This document shows, one piece after another, positions 55,179-63,126 of a stretch of DNA of 64,000 nucleotides. The notes beneath the pieces are model-generated. The model searched no databases, had not been told where the DNA came from, and worked only from the letters and a program-made list of their open reading frames with translations. The stretch lies in the NCBI RefSeq assembly GCF_037113525.1, contig NZ_CP146963.1, forward strand, positions 4,216,001 through 4,280,000, in the 5' to 3' direction. The DNA is from Butyrivibrio fibrisolvens (lineage in GTDB: Bacteria > Bacillota > Clostridia > Lachnospirales > Lachnospiraceae). Numbering within the stretch: position 1 is the stretch's first letter; each line of letters opens with the position of its first letter. A program made the translations under genes and the position numbers.

Positions 55179-55976
55179 TTATTTCTCGGCGTTCTTAACG
55201 CCATTTGCAAATATCTTAAAGCACTCGATAAAGGTCTTATCCTTGACCATCTGTCCCCTGTTCTTGTAAATAAACCTAAAGCCAAATACAAGGGCCATGC
55301 ATCCATAAAGATAGTGATACAAAACGCCTCTGTCGTAGAAGAACTTATAAGTATATCCTTCAAACCATGTAGACTTACGCTGGATCTCTTTGCCAAGAGT
55401 CACATTGGTCTTATAGATCTTCATTTTTTTATCAAGACACTGCTTTAAGAAAAGAGAATCTTCTCCATTGGAATATCTTGCTCCGCCGCCAAAAAGCTGG
55501 GAGAAAGTAACGCCGCTCTTAAGGAGCTTATCTCTTCTTACCGCGATACTGTAAGCGGGATATCTTCCATAGTTGTACCAGCGAACGCGTCCGAAACTCT
55601 TGTTGTAATAAGTCTCTCTTCCTTCTGACTGCTTGATGTTAAAAAGGATCATATCAGCCTCGGGATGGGCAGCAAACTCTTTTATCACATCTTCTTTATA
55701 GCCTTCGCGATAAAGGATATCCTCATCTGAAAAAAGGATTATGTCAGCGTTTGCATGGGTAATAGTAATATTACGGGACTTACCGACTCCTCGCTCATTG
55801 CAGTGGAAGCATCTGATAAGGTGAGTCCTGTAATTGTATTCTGAATAGGCAAACTCGTTGCACTGATTAACTATAATAGCATCACACTGAAGGTTCATAG
55901 CTGCTGCAAGTGTAGTAGTATTTTGGTCTACAGCAGAAATCAACACTTCAAGTTCAGGAGCTTTATTATCTTCCAT
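55179..55976 (-). CDS. GT2-like glycosyltransferase
   Basis: 265 residues. A GT-A type fold is suggested by LEVLISAVDQNTTTLAAAM, GVGKSRNITITHANADIIL and LFSDEDILYREGY, where SDED takes the place of the DxD metal site. GGGARYSNGEDSLFLKQCL holds the later acidic motif. It is of the kind found in capsule loci next to EpsG. No membrane segment is clear, though the C-terminal 45 residues are hydrophobic in part. Sugar not known. Confidence 0.8.
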   Translation of the reverse strand: MEDNKAPELEVLISAVDQNTTTLAAAMNLQCDAIIVNQCNEFAYSEYNYRTHLIRCFHCNERGVGKSRNITITHANADIILFSDEDILYREGYKEDVIKEFAAHPEADMILFNIKQSEGRETYYNKSFGRVRWYNYGRYPAYSIAVRRDKLLKSGVTFSQLFGGGARYSNGEDSLFLKQCLDKKMKIYKTNVTLGKEIQRKSTWFEGYTYKFFYDRGVLYHYLYGCMALVFGFRFIYKNRGQMVKDKTFIECFKIFANGVKNAEK

Positions 55977-56044
55977 ACTTTACCTGTCCTCATATTTGTA
56001 AGGATCAAAAAGCCACTATACTGATAATATATGGCTTTTCTCAT

Positions 56045-57184
56045 TTATTTTATCCGATAATACCACTTCAAAAAGCCCATATCTGCTTTAGTAACGATGA
56101 TACCAAGTACAGGGCAGTCATGCTTATGAAGCTGGCTGATCATGTGCTCTACAAAAGCGCCTCTTCTTTCACCTGCAGGAACTAATATCACAACACCCTC
56201 GCAGTCAGATGCTTCTCTATAAGACTCAAGTGTGGAGCCCGGAACAGGCATAGCTTCTATCTTCGTTCTGTCAAAGTTGAAGGTACCCTTAACGATTTTT
56301 TTAAACTCTTCTACAGATTTTGTGGCATCCTCTGATCCTTCTACGTCGCTTGCAGATATTACTGCTATAGAAGAATGAGATCCAAGAATCTTTTTACTGC
56401 AGGCCAAAAGTTCGTTCTTAAATCTGGTAGGAAGTTCCTGGCCGTCTCCAGGCATAACTCCAAGTACCGGCATATGATACCTTTTTTCTGCATCCTCAGG
56501 AACATATACTGCATCATCCATGGCATCCATAAGCATCATAGCCATGATCATAAGAATCACAAATATTCCTGCGCCAAGCGCCGTAGCCACTACTGTTCTG
56601 TCTGTTACAGCTTCAAGTTTGGCCGATTCATCTTCTCTTTCGAGCTTAATAGAGATGAATTCATCTCTTTTCTGACCATAGGATATAAGGGCATTGTCTG
56701 TAGCAATGAGGATCGCCTGCGCAAGGTCCTTGTCTGCATTGTTGATGGTGATAACAAGATATCTAAGGTCTGAAGGAACAGCTGCAGTAGTACTTCTAAG
56801 AACTTCATCTCTTGTAACACCGCCTTCAATGGATCCGGGAGTCTCACTTCCGGATGCAAGTTCTGTTATTCCCATCTGCTTGAGATTGTCCATGGTGGTG
56901 TTGACAATATCATCCGTTGTCATGAGCTGGTTCCAGGTATAACCATTATAGTGATCGTATACTTCTCCGCTTTCATCAGGAGCAAAGATAAGATACAGCA
57001 TGGAAGTTGTCTCATAAGTCCTTGCCGGTCCATAGATCACATGGGAAGCAAAATACAGGATGAAACCAACAACAGCTCCTATTACTGCCGCAAGAGGTAA
57101 GAGCCATATCTTTCTTACAAGTCTTCCATAGAAGCTTCTGATATTCATGTTTTCACTTCTGTGTCCGGTATCTTCAAGTGCCAT
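56045..57184 (-). CDS. Wzz/CapA-like chain-length protein with a degenerate kinase-like tail
   Basis: 379 residues. Membrane segments near 32-52 and 205-227 frame an outer domain (about 53-204), as in Gram-positive Wzz proteins that regulate polymer length. The usual proteins end soon after the second segment; here about 150 more residues follow. After PVLGVMPGDG they read like a tyrosine-kinase domain, but the Walker A site is not recognisable (SASDVEGSEDATKS in its place). VVILVPAGERRGAF and GIIVTKADMGF resemble later kinase strands. The start overlaps the upstream stop (TGATG). No separate active kinase is seen in the window. Confidence 0.8.
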   Translation of the reverse strand: MALEDTGHRSENMNIRSFYGRLVRKIWLLPLAAVIGAVVGFILYFASHVIYGPARTYETTSMLYLIFAPDESGEVYDHYNGYTWNQLMTTDDIVNTTMDNLKQMGITELASGSETPGSIEGGVTRDEVLRSTTAAVPSDLRYLVITINNADKDLAQAILIATDNALISYGQKRDEFISIKLEREDESAKLEAVTDRTVVATALGAGIFVILMIMAMMLMDAMDDAVYVPEDAEKRYHMPVLGVMPGDGQELPTRFKNELLACSKKILGSHSSIAVISASDVEGSEDATKSVEEFKKIVKGTFNFDRTKIEAMPVPGSTLESYREASDCEGVVILVPAGERRGAFVEHMISQLHKHDCPVLGIIVTKADMGFLKWYYRIK

Positions 57185-58623
57185 CAGTTCTCGTTCTCCT
57201 CGGATTGTTTTTTCATGGCTGTGATCTGATTCTCATCTACGCCTTCTGTTGCATCAGGTGTAAAGAGGATCTTGATAGTAAGGAGCATAAGCTTTATATC
57301 AAGCCATACAGAGTAGTTCTGTATGTAGAAAAGGTCGAGCTTTAATTTATCATAAGGAGTTGTGTTGTACTTGCCATAAACCTGCGCGTATCCTGCAAGT
57401 CCGGCCTTAACCTTCATTCTGTATGCAAACTCAGGCATCTCTTCCATGTACTGCTCTATGATCTCAGGTCTTTCAGGACGCGGTCCGATAAAAGACATTT
57501 CGCCCTTAAGTATGTTAAAGAGCTGAGGAAGCTCATCGATCCTAACTTTACGGATAAAGTTACCGATAGGTGTGATCCTTGAATCGTTCTTGGATGCAAG
57601 GCGGGCAACACCGTCTTTTTCCGCATCCTGTCTCATACTTCTGAACTTGATGATCTTGAAAGGCTTCTGGTTTACAGTACATCTTACCTGCTTATAAAAT
57701 ACAGGACCTGCGTCATAAAGATGTACGCATATAGCAGTTATAAGCATGATAGGGCTGGTGAGCACTATCAAAATGAGTGAACATATGATATCGATAAACC
57801 TCTTTACGATCCTCTGCTCAATCTTGATGGAATACTCTCTAAGAAGAAGGATAGGAGTATCGAAAAGGTGGAGCTGATCTGATCCTCTTACTAAAACGTC
57901 AGTGATCTTAGGCATGATATACATTCTTACAGAATGAGCATAGCAGAATTTTACAAGCTCATTTCTCTTCTGGGTTGGTATATCCCAGATGATAACGCCG
58001 CCGTAAGCTTTGCTAAGACACTCTTTTTTCAAAAGATCCATATCAGCATCTATATTGATCCTCTTTGTGATATGGAATCTGTCAGGTCTTGAACCAAACT
58101 TGTGCTCAATGTCATCCGTCGGATGATTGCCTGATATGAGAAGAAGTTCTCTTGGCATCTGCACAAACTTTTTGTACAGAAAGTCCACAACGTAGGTCCA
58201 GACAAAAGATAATGCAAGTTCAATAAAAAGAACCTGGATGATAGGTCCTGTTGAAACAAGCCAGTTTCTCATAAGTGAGAGCTGGAAGTAGGAAATGATA
58301 TTTACGATAAGGAGTGTAAAAATCTGTGATAAAAATACATCCAGAGGCTTGTCATATCCAACTCTTAATCCTCCGTATGTACGTGAAAAGAAAAAGAGTA
58401 AGCTGAAATAGATGAGCAGGACTACGATATGTCCGTTCATCGTGTATTTAATACCATTACCAAGTACGTAGCCATCCTGACTGATTCGAACAGATGAAAG
58501 TTCCGGATAGTATCTTCCAAACCAGAACCATGCATATACCACTGTTTCAAGGATGAGTTCGCACAGGCCGATGATAAGTGTAATAATTCGTTTTGTAGAT
58601 TCAGAATAACGTCTGCGTGCCAT
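57184..58623 (-). CDS. WbaP/EpsE-type polyprenyl glycosylphosphotransferase
   Basis: About 479 residues. Four or five N-terminal membrane segments (about 10-160), a CoA-binding-like middle part, then the catalytic domain: YKQVRCTVNQKPFKIIKF, KVRIDELPQLFNILKGEMS with the Asp-Glu pair, and FIGPRPERPEIIEQY. It puts the first sugar-1-phosphate on undecaprenyl phosphate. The ATG at 58623 has AAAGG near it and AGGAG further up; the upstream GTG at 58641 is less likely. It is the second initiating enzyme of the window, beside the PglC-like one. Confidence 0.92.
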   Translation of the reverse strand: MARRRYSESTKRIITLIIGLCELILETVVYAWFWFGRYYPELSSVRISQDGYVLGNGIKYTMNGHIVVLLIYFSLLFFFSRTYGGLRVGYDKPLDVFLSQIFTLLIVNIISYFQLSLMRNWLVSTGPIIQVLFIELALSFVWTYVVDFLYKKFVQMPRELLLISGNHPTDDIEHKFGSRPDRFHITKRINIDADMDLLKKECLSKAYGGVIIWDIPTQKRNELVKFCYAHSVRMYIMPKITDVLVRGSDQLHLFDTPILLLREYSIKIEQRIVKRFIDIICSLILIVLTSPIMLITAICVHLYDAGPVFYKQVRCTVNQKPFKIIKFRSMRQDAEKDGVARLASKNDSRITPIGNFIRKVRIDELPQLFNILKGEMSFIGPRPERPEIIEQYMEEMPEFAYRMKVKAGLAGYAQVYGKYNTTPYDKLKLDLFYIQNYSVWLDIKLMLLTIKILFTPDATEGVDENQITAMKKQSEENEN

Positions 58624-58676
58624 ATAACCTTTCTCCTGCACCTATATAATGCGTGATCTTTTCGAAGAAGATGCCC

Positions 58677-59609
58677 TTATATATCCTCTTTTACAAGGTA
58701 CATAGGTCTTTTCTTAACTTCGAGATATGTCTTGGACAGGTACTGTCCGACAACTCCAAGGCAAAAGAGCTGTACACCGCTTACAAGCATTATGATGCAG
58801 ACCATTGATGGCCAGCCGCTTGTGGGATCCTGCCAGAAAAGACTTCTTATAAGGATAAAGAGTATTCCTACAAAAGCTATGGCGCAAAACAGTGTTCCGA
58901 TAATGGATGCAATGGCAAGCGGAACTGTTGAAAATGCTATTATTCCATCGATTGCATATATAAAAAGCTTCCAGAAAGACCACTTGGTCTCGCCTTTTTT
59001 TCTTTCGATATTTTCAAATTCGATCCACTTGGTATCAAAGCCTACCCAGCCGAAGATACCCTTGGAAAAACGGTTATATTCTTCCATGGAAAGGATCGCA
59101 TCAACAAATCGTCTTGTCATAAGACGATAATCTCTTGCTCCGTCTACGATCTCTGTCTTGGACATCTTGTTGATAAGGTGATAGAACCTTCTTGCAAAGA
59201 AGGACCTGATAGGTGGCTCACCTTTTCTGTCAACGCGTCTTGTTGCAACAGAATCATAGCCTTCATTTACTATATAGCTGTACATCTGTGGAAGAAGTGC
59301 CGGTGGATCCTGAAGGTCAGCATCAAGCATTACTACATAATCTCCCTTTGCATGCTGAAGACCGGCATAGATAGCAGCCTCTTTTCCAAAATTTCTTGAA
59401 AAGCTTACAAAATGGACTCTGTTATCCCTGTCTATAAGCTTGTGGACTTCCTTCGCAGTACCGTCCTTAGATCCATCATCTATATAAATGATCTCAAAAT
59501 CAACATCTTTACCCTTGAAGAACTCTTCTGTCTTCATAAGCTCTTCATAAAAATCCGCCACGTTCTCTTCTTCGTTATAACATGGAACGATCACGCTAAG
59601 TAGTTTCAT
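58677..59609 (-). CDS. GT2 polyprenyl-phosphate glycosyltransferase (GtrB-like)
   Basis: About 310 residues. SVIVPCYNEEENVADFY, IYIDDGSKDGTAKEV and YVVMLDADLQDPPALL give the GT-A domain and its DADLQDP site. Two membrane segments (about 230-290) lie near the C terminus. It should make undecaprenyl-phosphate sugar (commonly glucose) for outer-face transferases. The ATG at 59609 has GAGG six bases upstream. It is the first gene after the extended -10 promoter, so it opens the 45-kb run. Confidence 0.9.
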   Translation of the reverse strand: MKLLSVIVPCYNEEENVADFYEELMKTEEFFKGKDVDFEIIYIDDGSKDGTAKEVHKLIDRDNRVHFVSFSRNFGKEAAIYAGLQHAKGDYVVMLDADLQDPPALLPQMYSYIVNEGYDSVATRRVDRKGEPPIRSFFARRFYHLINKMSKTEIVDGARDYRLMTRRFVDAILSMEEYNRFSKGIFGWVGFDTKWIEFENIERKKGETKWSFWKLFIYAIDGIIAFSTVPLAIASIIGTLFCAIAFVGILFILIRSLFWQDPTSGWPSMVCIIMLVSGVQLFCLGVVGQYLSKTYLEVKKRPMYLVKEDI

Positions 59610-59672
59610 AATTGTCCTCATTTATTGTTTAATATTTTTCCAACCCCAATTGAACACACAATCCTCACCATA

Positions 59673-59681
59673 TTATACCAT
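59673..59681 (-). promoter_or_regulatory. Extended -10 promoter of the large run
   Basis: On the minus strand TGGTATAAT carries a perfect -10 box (59673-59678) with the TGn extension, about 65 bases upstream of the ATG at 59609. The -35 region is weak (ATTTAT at 17 bases), as is usual for extended -10 promoters. It lies just after the spoVG terminator. Confidence 0.65.
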
Positions 59682-59720
59682 ATAATAGCAAATTATAAAT
59701 TCAAGAATGCCTTAAATAAG

Positions 59721-59782
59721 CGGAAAAAGCACAGAGGCAGGGCTAAAAGTTGTCTATCTGACAAAATTTAGCCCCGCCCCTG
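59721..59782 (-). terminator. Intrinsic terminator after spoVG
   Basis: The arms 59732-59747 and 59767-59782 pair over 16 bases in the minus-strand transcript, with two G-U pairs, and are followed by UGCUUUUUCC. The stem is GC-rich. It separates the glgC-glgD-spoVG unit from the large glycan run. Confidence 0.85.
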
Positions 59783-59815
59783 CGTGAGAGTTATGTATCG
59801 TTCCTGAGTTTTGGT

Positions 59816-60124
59816 TTAAACAAAAGGTGTTTCCGGCGTTTCTTCTGCCGGTTGCGCTGTATCGTCTTCTACAGCTGCCTTTTCATATGCATCAAGGATC
59901 ATCGTTTGGATCTGCTGGCGTGTGTCGGAATTAATTGGATGAGCTATGTCACGGTATTCACCATCCGCCGACTTTTTGGATGGCATTGCAATGAACAATC
60001 CTTTTTCGCCTTCGATTACCTTGATATCATGAACTACAAATTCATTATCAAAAGTAATTGAAACTACTGCTTTCATTTTGCCCTGTTTAAGAACCTTACG
60101 AACACGTACATCTGTAATCTTCAT
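59816..60124 (-). CDS. spoVG: SpoVG septation/RNA-binding regulator
   Basis: About 102 residues, beginning MKITDVRVRKVLKQGKMKAV, with FVVHDIKVIEGEKGLFIAMP and DIAHPINSDTR, all strongly conserved in SpoVG. The tail (about 85-102) is acidic and rich in Pro and Thr. The ATG at 60124 has GAGGGGG eight bases upstream; a longer frame to 60160 has no site. SpoVG is a small site-specific DNA/RNA-binding protein that affects sporulation, capsule and virulence genes in other Firmicutes. Here it follows glgC and glgD, and its terminator is at 59721-59782. Confidence 0.95.
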   Translation of the reverse strand: MKITDVRVRKVLKQGKMKAVVSITFDNEFVVHDIKVIEGEKGLFIAMPSKKSADGEYRDIAHPINSDTRQQIQTMILDAYEKAAVEDDTAQPAEETPETPFV

Positions 60125-60195
60125 TTGTTTTGCCCCCTCGTAGGCACTTTTGGCATTCATGCAATCAAGTTGTCATGCGCCGGATGAATTTATAC

Positions 60196-61314
60196 TCAGA
60201 TGACATATCTCTCGTTATTCTCTACCACCACCTGAACTTTGTCTTCTCCTTTACAATAGGAGTTGGCCTGTATCGTGCCGTGACTTTCCACAATACAGTT
60301 CTCGATATGAGAGTTATCGCCAATATAAACATCGTTTAGGATGATGGAATTCTTAATATAGCAATTATTTCCTATGAAGGATTCTTTGAATACCAGTGAA
60401 TCCTCGACGGTTCCGTTAATGATGCATCCGCTTGAGATAAGGCTGTTCTTGACTCTTACGCCGACATTATATTTTGCCGGAGGAAGGTCGATAACCTTGG
60501 TGTAGATACTCGGATACTCATTAAAGAAATAGTTCCTGACTTCCGGTTTAAGGAAATCCATGTTGGTCTTGTAATAATCTTCAACTGTAGCTATGTTGGA
60601 CCAGTATTCCTTGATCTTATAGCCGTAGATACGTTTCATGTCTTTGTATCTGACAAGAATATCACGTACAAAATCAAATCTTTCTTCAGCTTCAGCCTTC
60701 TCGATAAGTTCGATGAGCTGTCTTCTGCGGATAACGTAGATACCGCAGGATACTGTGTTTGATTTAGCTACAACAGGCTTTTCCTCGAATTCATCAATAC
60801 GGCTCTCTTCATTCATTCTGATAGTACCGTATCTGTCGGTATTAACGTCTGCAGGCATATCCTTACATACTACTGTGATGTCAGCCTGCTTGCTGATGTG
60901 ATATTCAAGGAGCTTGTTATAATCCATCTTGTAGACACAATCACCGGATGTGATTATCACATAGGGTTCATGACATTTCTTAAGGAAGTCGAGGTTCTGA
61001 CCAATTGCATCCGCAGTACCTCTGTACCATCTTGAATTACTAGCAGTCTGGGTTGGTGTGAATATGAACATACCACCCTGCTTACGTCCGAAATCCCACC
61101 ATTTACTTGATGAAAGGTGTTCATTAAGTGAACCCGCATTGTACTGTGTTATAACTCCAACTGTCTGAATGTGAGAGTTGGACATATTTGAAAGTGCGAA
61201 GTCAATACTGCGGTAATGACCTGCTATCGGCATTGCGCATACAGCTCTTTTCTCAGAGAGCTCGCCCATCTTGGAGCTGTTACCACCTGCCAGAATAATT
61301 CCTATTGCTCTCAT
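60196..61314 (-). CDS. glgD: Glucose-1-phosphate adenylyltransferase subunit GlgD
   Basis: 372 residues. The N-terminal nucleotidyltransferase domain reads GIILAGGNSSKMGELSEKR, in which the usual GGxGxRL loop is altered, as in GlgD proteins. Then come MPIAGHYRSIDFALSNMSNS and FEEKPVVAKSNTVSCGIYV. The C-terminal part (about 275-372) is a left-handed beta-helix. GlgD is the regulatory partner of GlgC in Firmicutes and raises ADP-glucose output for glycogen. The start overlaps the GlgC stop by 4 bases (ATGA). Confidence 0.95.
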   Translation of the reverse strand: MRAIGIILAGGNSSKMGELSEKRAVCAMPIAGHYRSIDFALSNMSNSHIQTVGVITQYNAGSLNEHLSSSKWWDFGRKQGGMFIFTPTQTASNSRWYRGTADAIGQNLDFLKKCHEPYVIITSGDCVYKMDYNKLLEYHISKQADITVVCKDMPADVNTDRYGTIRMNEESRIDEFEEKPVVAKSNTVSCGIYVIRRRQLIELIEKAEAEERFDFVRDILVRYKDMKRIYGYKIKEYWSNIATVEDYYKTNMDFLKPEVRNYFFNEYPSIYTKVIDLPPAKYNVGVRVKNSLISSGCIINGTVEDSLVFKESFIGNNCYIKNSIILNDVYIGDNSHIENCIVESHGTIQANSYCKGEDKVQVVVENNERYVI

Positions 61315-62585
61315 GATTCATCACCTGCCTTATCCAGAGTCTTGCCGCTTGAAAGCTTTCCATTCTTGTAGTCTTTGGCTTCAGTAACGCCGTTGATCAT
61401 TACGTTCTTACCGATCGTTACCTTATCCGGAATCACAGTTCCTTCACCGAGAGTAACAAGTCCTTCCCTGTATATATCTGGCCTCGTTTCGTTAGGCGCT
61501 TCCTCACCATCACCAAGCTTTACATAAGAGCCTACATGGCACTGCTCAGCGATGATCGCTTTTTCTATATTACTGTTCTCTCCGATCTGTGTACCATTCA
61601 TTATGATAGAATGGCTGACAACGGTTCCTTTACCGATCTTAACACCGCTGCCTATTACGGAGTTGTAAACTTCACCTTCGATCTCAGATCCTTCACCTAT
61701 GATACTTCTTTCTATAGTACTGTCAGGTCCGAGGTACTGCGGAGGCTGAACGTCATTCTTGGTATAGATCTTCCAGTATTCTTCATAGAGGTTGAACTCA
61801 GGAACAATATCTATAAGCTCCATATTAGCTTCCCAATATGAAGTAAGTGTTCCTACGTCCTTCCAGTAACTGTCAAATTCGTAAGCAAAGAGTCTTTCGC
61901 CCTTGCCATGGCAATACGGGATAATATGTTTACCAAAATCAAGTCCAGGCTGGTCACGGTTAACTGTGAGAGCCTCTTTGAGTGCCTTCCAGGAAAAGAT
62001 ATAAATACCCATTGAAGCAAGGTTTGAACGTGGATGCTCAGGCTTTTCCTCAAAGTCTACGATCTGGTTCTGATCATCTGTGATCATGATACCAAAACGG
62101 CTTGCTTCTTCCATAGGAACAGGCATAACTGCGATAGTAACATCTGCATTATTAGCCTTATGGAAATCGAGCATTGTCTCGTAATCCATCTTATAAATAT
62201 GGTCACCGGAAAGGATCAGAACATAATCAGGATGATATGCTTCCATATACTCCATGTTCTGATAGATCGCATTAGCAGTACCTGTATACCATTCACTGTT
62301 TCCAACTTTCTCATAAGGAGGAAGAACAGTTACGCCACCAAAATTACGGTCGAGGTCCCAGGATATTCCGATTCCGATATGTGAATTGAGCTTAAGAGGT
62401 CTGTACTGTGTAAGTACGCCTACGGTATCAATTCCAGAATTAATACAATTACTGAGTGGGAAGTCTATAATTCTATACTTTCCCCCAAATGAAACTGCCG
62501 GTTTAGCCATCCTATCAGTGAGGACGCCCAATCTGCTACCCTGCCCCCCTGCGAGCAGCATGGCTATCATTTCCTTTTTAATCAT
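61311..62585 (-). CDS. glgC: Glucose-1-phosphate adenylyltransferase GlgC
   Basis: 424 residues. LLAGGQGSRLGVLTDRMAKP at 10-29 is the intact nucleotidyltransferase loop. FEEKPEHPRSNLASMGIYIF and WKDVGTLTSYWEANM bind glucose-1-phosphate and complete the site. The C-terminal beta-helix (about 290-400) carries repeated hexapeptides. It makes ADP-glucose from ATP and glucose-1-phosphate for glycogen synthesis. GAGG lies 7 bases before the ATG. No glgA, glgB or glgP is present in the window. Confidence 0.96.
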   Translation of the reverse strand: MIKKEMIAMLLAGGQGSRLGVLTDRMAKPAVSFGGKYRIIDFPLSNCINSGIDTVGVLTQYRPLKLNSHIGIGISWDLDRNFGGVTVLPPYEKVGNSEWYTGTANAIYQNMEYMEAYHPDYVLILSGDHIYKMDYETMLDFHKANNADVTIAVMPVPMEEASRFGIMITDDQNQIVDFEEKPEHPRSNLASMGIYIFSWKALKEALTVNRDQPGLDFGKHIIPYCHGKGERLFAYEFDSYWKDVGTLTSYWEANMELIDIVPEFNLYEEYWKIYTKNDVQPPQYLGPDSTIERSIIGEGSEIEGEVYNSVIGSGVKIGKGTVVSHSIIMNGTQIGENSNIEKAIIAEQCHVGSYVKLGDGEEAPNETRPDIYREGLVTLGEGTVIPDKVTIGKNVMINGVTEAKDYKNGKLSSGKTLDKAGDES

Positions 62586-62865
62586 CTTGCCACCTCGCGT
62601 ATGATGTCGATTTTGAACATTTCTGTTCTTTTAAAATTGTGCATTAGCACTGAAAAAATAATGCGGAACTATATTGCAGCCTGATATTGCAGAACGTGAC
62701 TGCAACGGTAGAACTATGGTAAAACATAAAGAAACGAAGATGCGAAATATCTCCGATTAAAAGTATATCACAGAATGTGCCATTATGAAACGTAAAATCG
62801 CAATAATTCATTTAATCATTTACTTAGGCTTCTTGCATAGGAAAAGATATAATTTAGTTTTAGCC

Positions 62866-62899
62866 GGTGGCCGGATATTATATATAATATCCGGCCACC
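62866..62899. repeat. 34-bp perfect palindrome
   Basis: Arms of 15 bases (62866-62880 and 62885-62899, ggtggccggatatta and its complement) flank a self-complementary tata, so all 34 bases are palindromic. It lies between two divergent genes, where a terminator for either is not expected. On the plus strand it is followed by TGTTAAATTCTATTTTT. An operator, or a terminator of an unseen small RNA, are possible. Confidence 0.8.
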
Positions 62900-62974
62900 T
62901 GTTAAATTCTATTTTTAGGCGTTTTTCGATGTGTGACGCTTCGGTGTGCGAAGTTAACGTCATTTATTGCTTAT

Positions 62975-63003
62975 TTAACAGTCTGATAGAGATTTGCTAT
63001 AAT
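62975..63003 (+). promoter_or_regulatory. Sigma-A type promoter for the murC-like gene
   Basis: A -35 box TTAACA (62975-62980) and a perfect -10 box TATAAT (62998-63003) are 17 bases apart. The leader to the ATG at 63127 is about 115 bases and contains two short stems. Confidence 0.75.
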
Positions 63004-63126
63004 AAGGCCTGGTACACTTTGAAAGTGCACGAATTTTTCAACTTCAGGAAATCTTAGATTCTTGAATTGGCAATTCAAAACGCGGTACACGAAATAATTT
63101 ATCTATAATATAGTAGGAGAATAAAT

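Larger units (their letters stand above)
62586..63126. other. Divergent intergenic region glgC/murC-like (541 bases)
   Basis: No believable gene lies here; the 90-codon plus-strand frame at 62785-63057 has no ribosome binding site and no family likeness. The region holds a 34-bp palindrome (62866-62899), the murC-like promoter (62975-63003) and two small stems in the murC-like leader (63012-63030 and 63062-63078). I see no confident promoter for glgC, though weak boxes are possible near 62680-62710. Confidence 0.6.

Noticed and set aside
60196..61314. GlgD as a broken GlgC copy because its nucleotide loop is altered.
   Set aside because: The altered loop is normal for GlgD subunits, and the frame is complete and paired with glgC.
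62785..63057. A 90-codon plus-strand frame in the glgC/murC-like gap.
   Set aside because: It has no ribosome binding site, spans the palindrome and the murC-like promoter, and resembles nothing I recognise.
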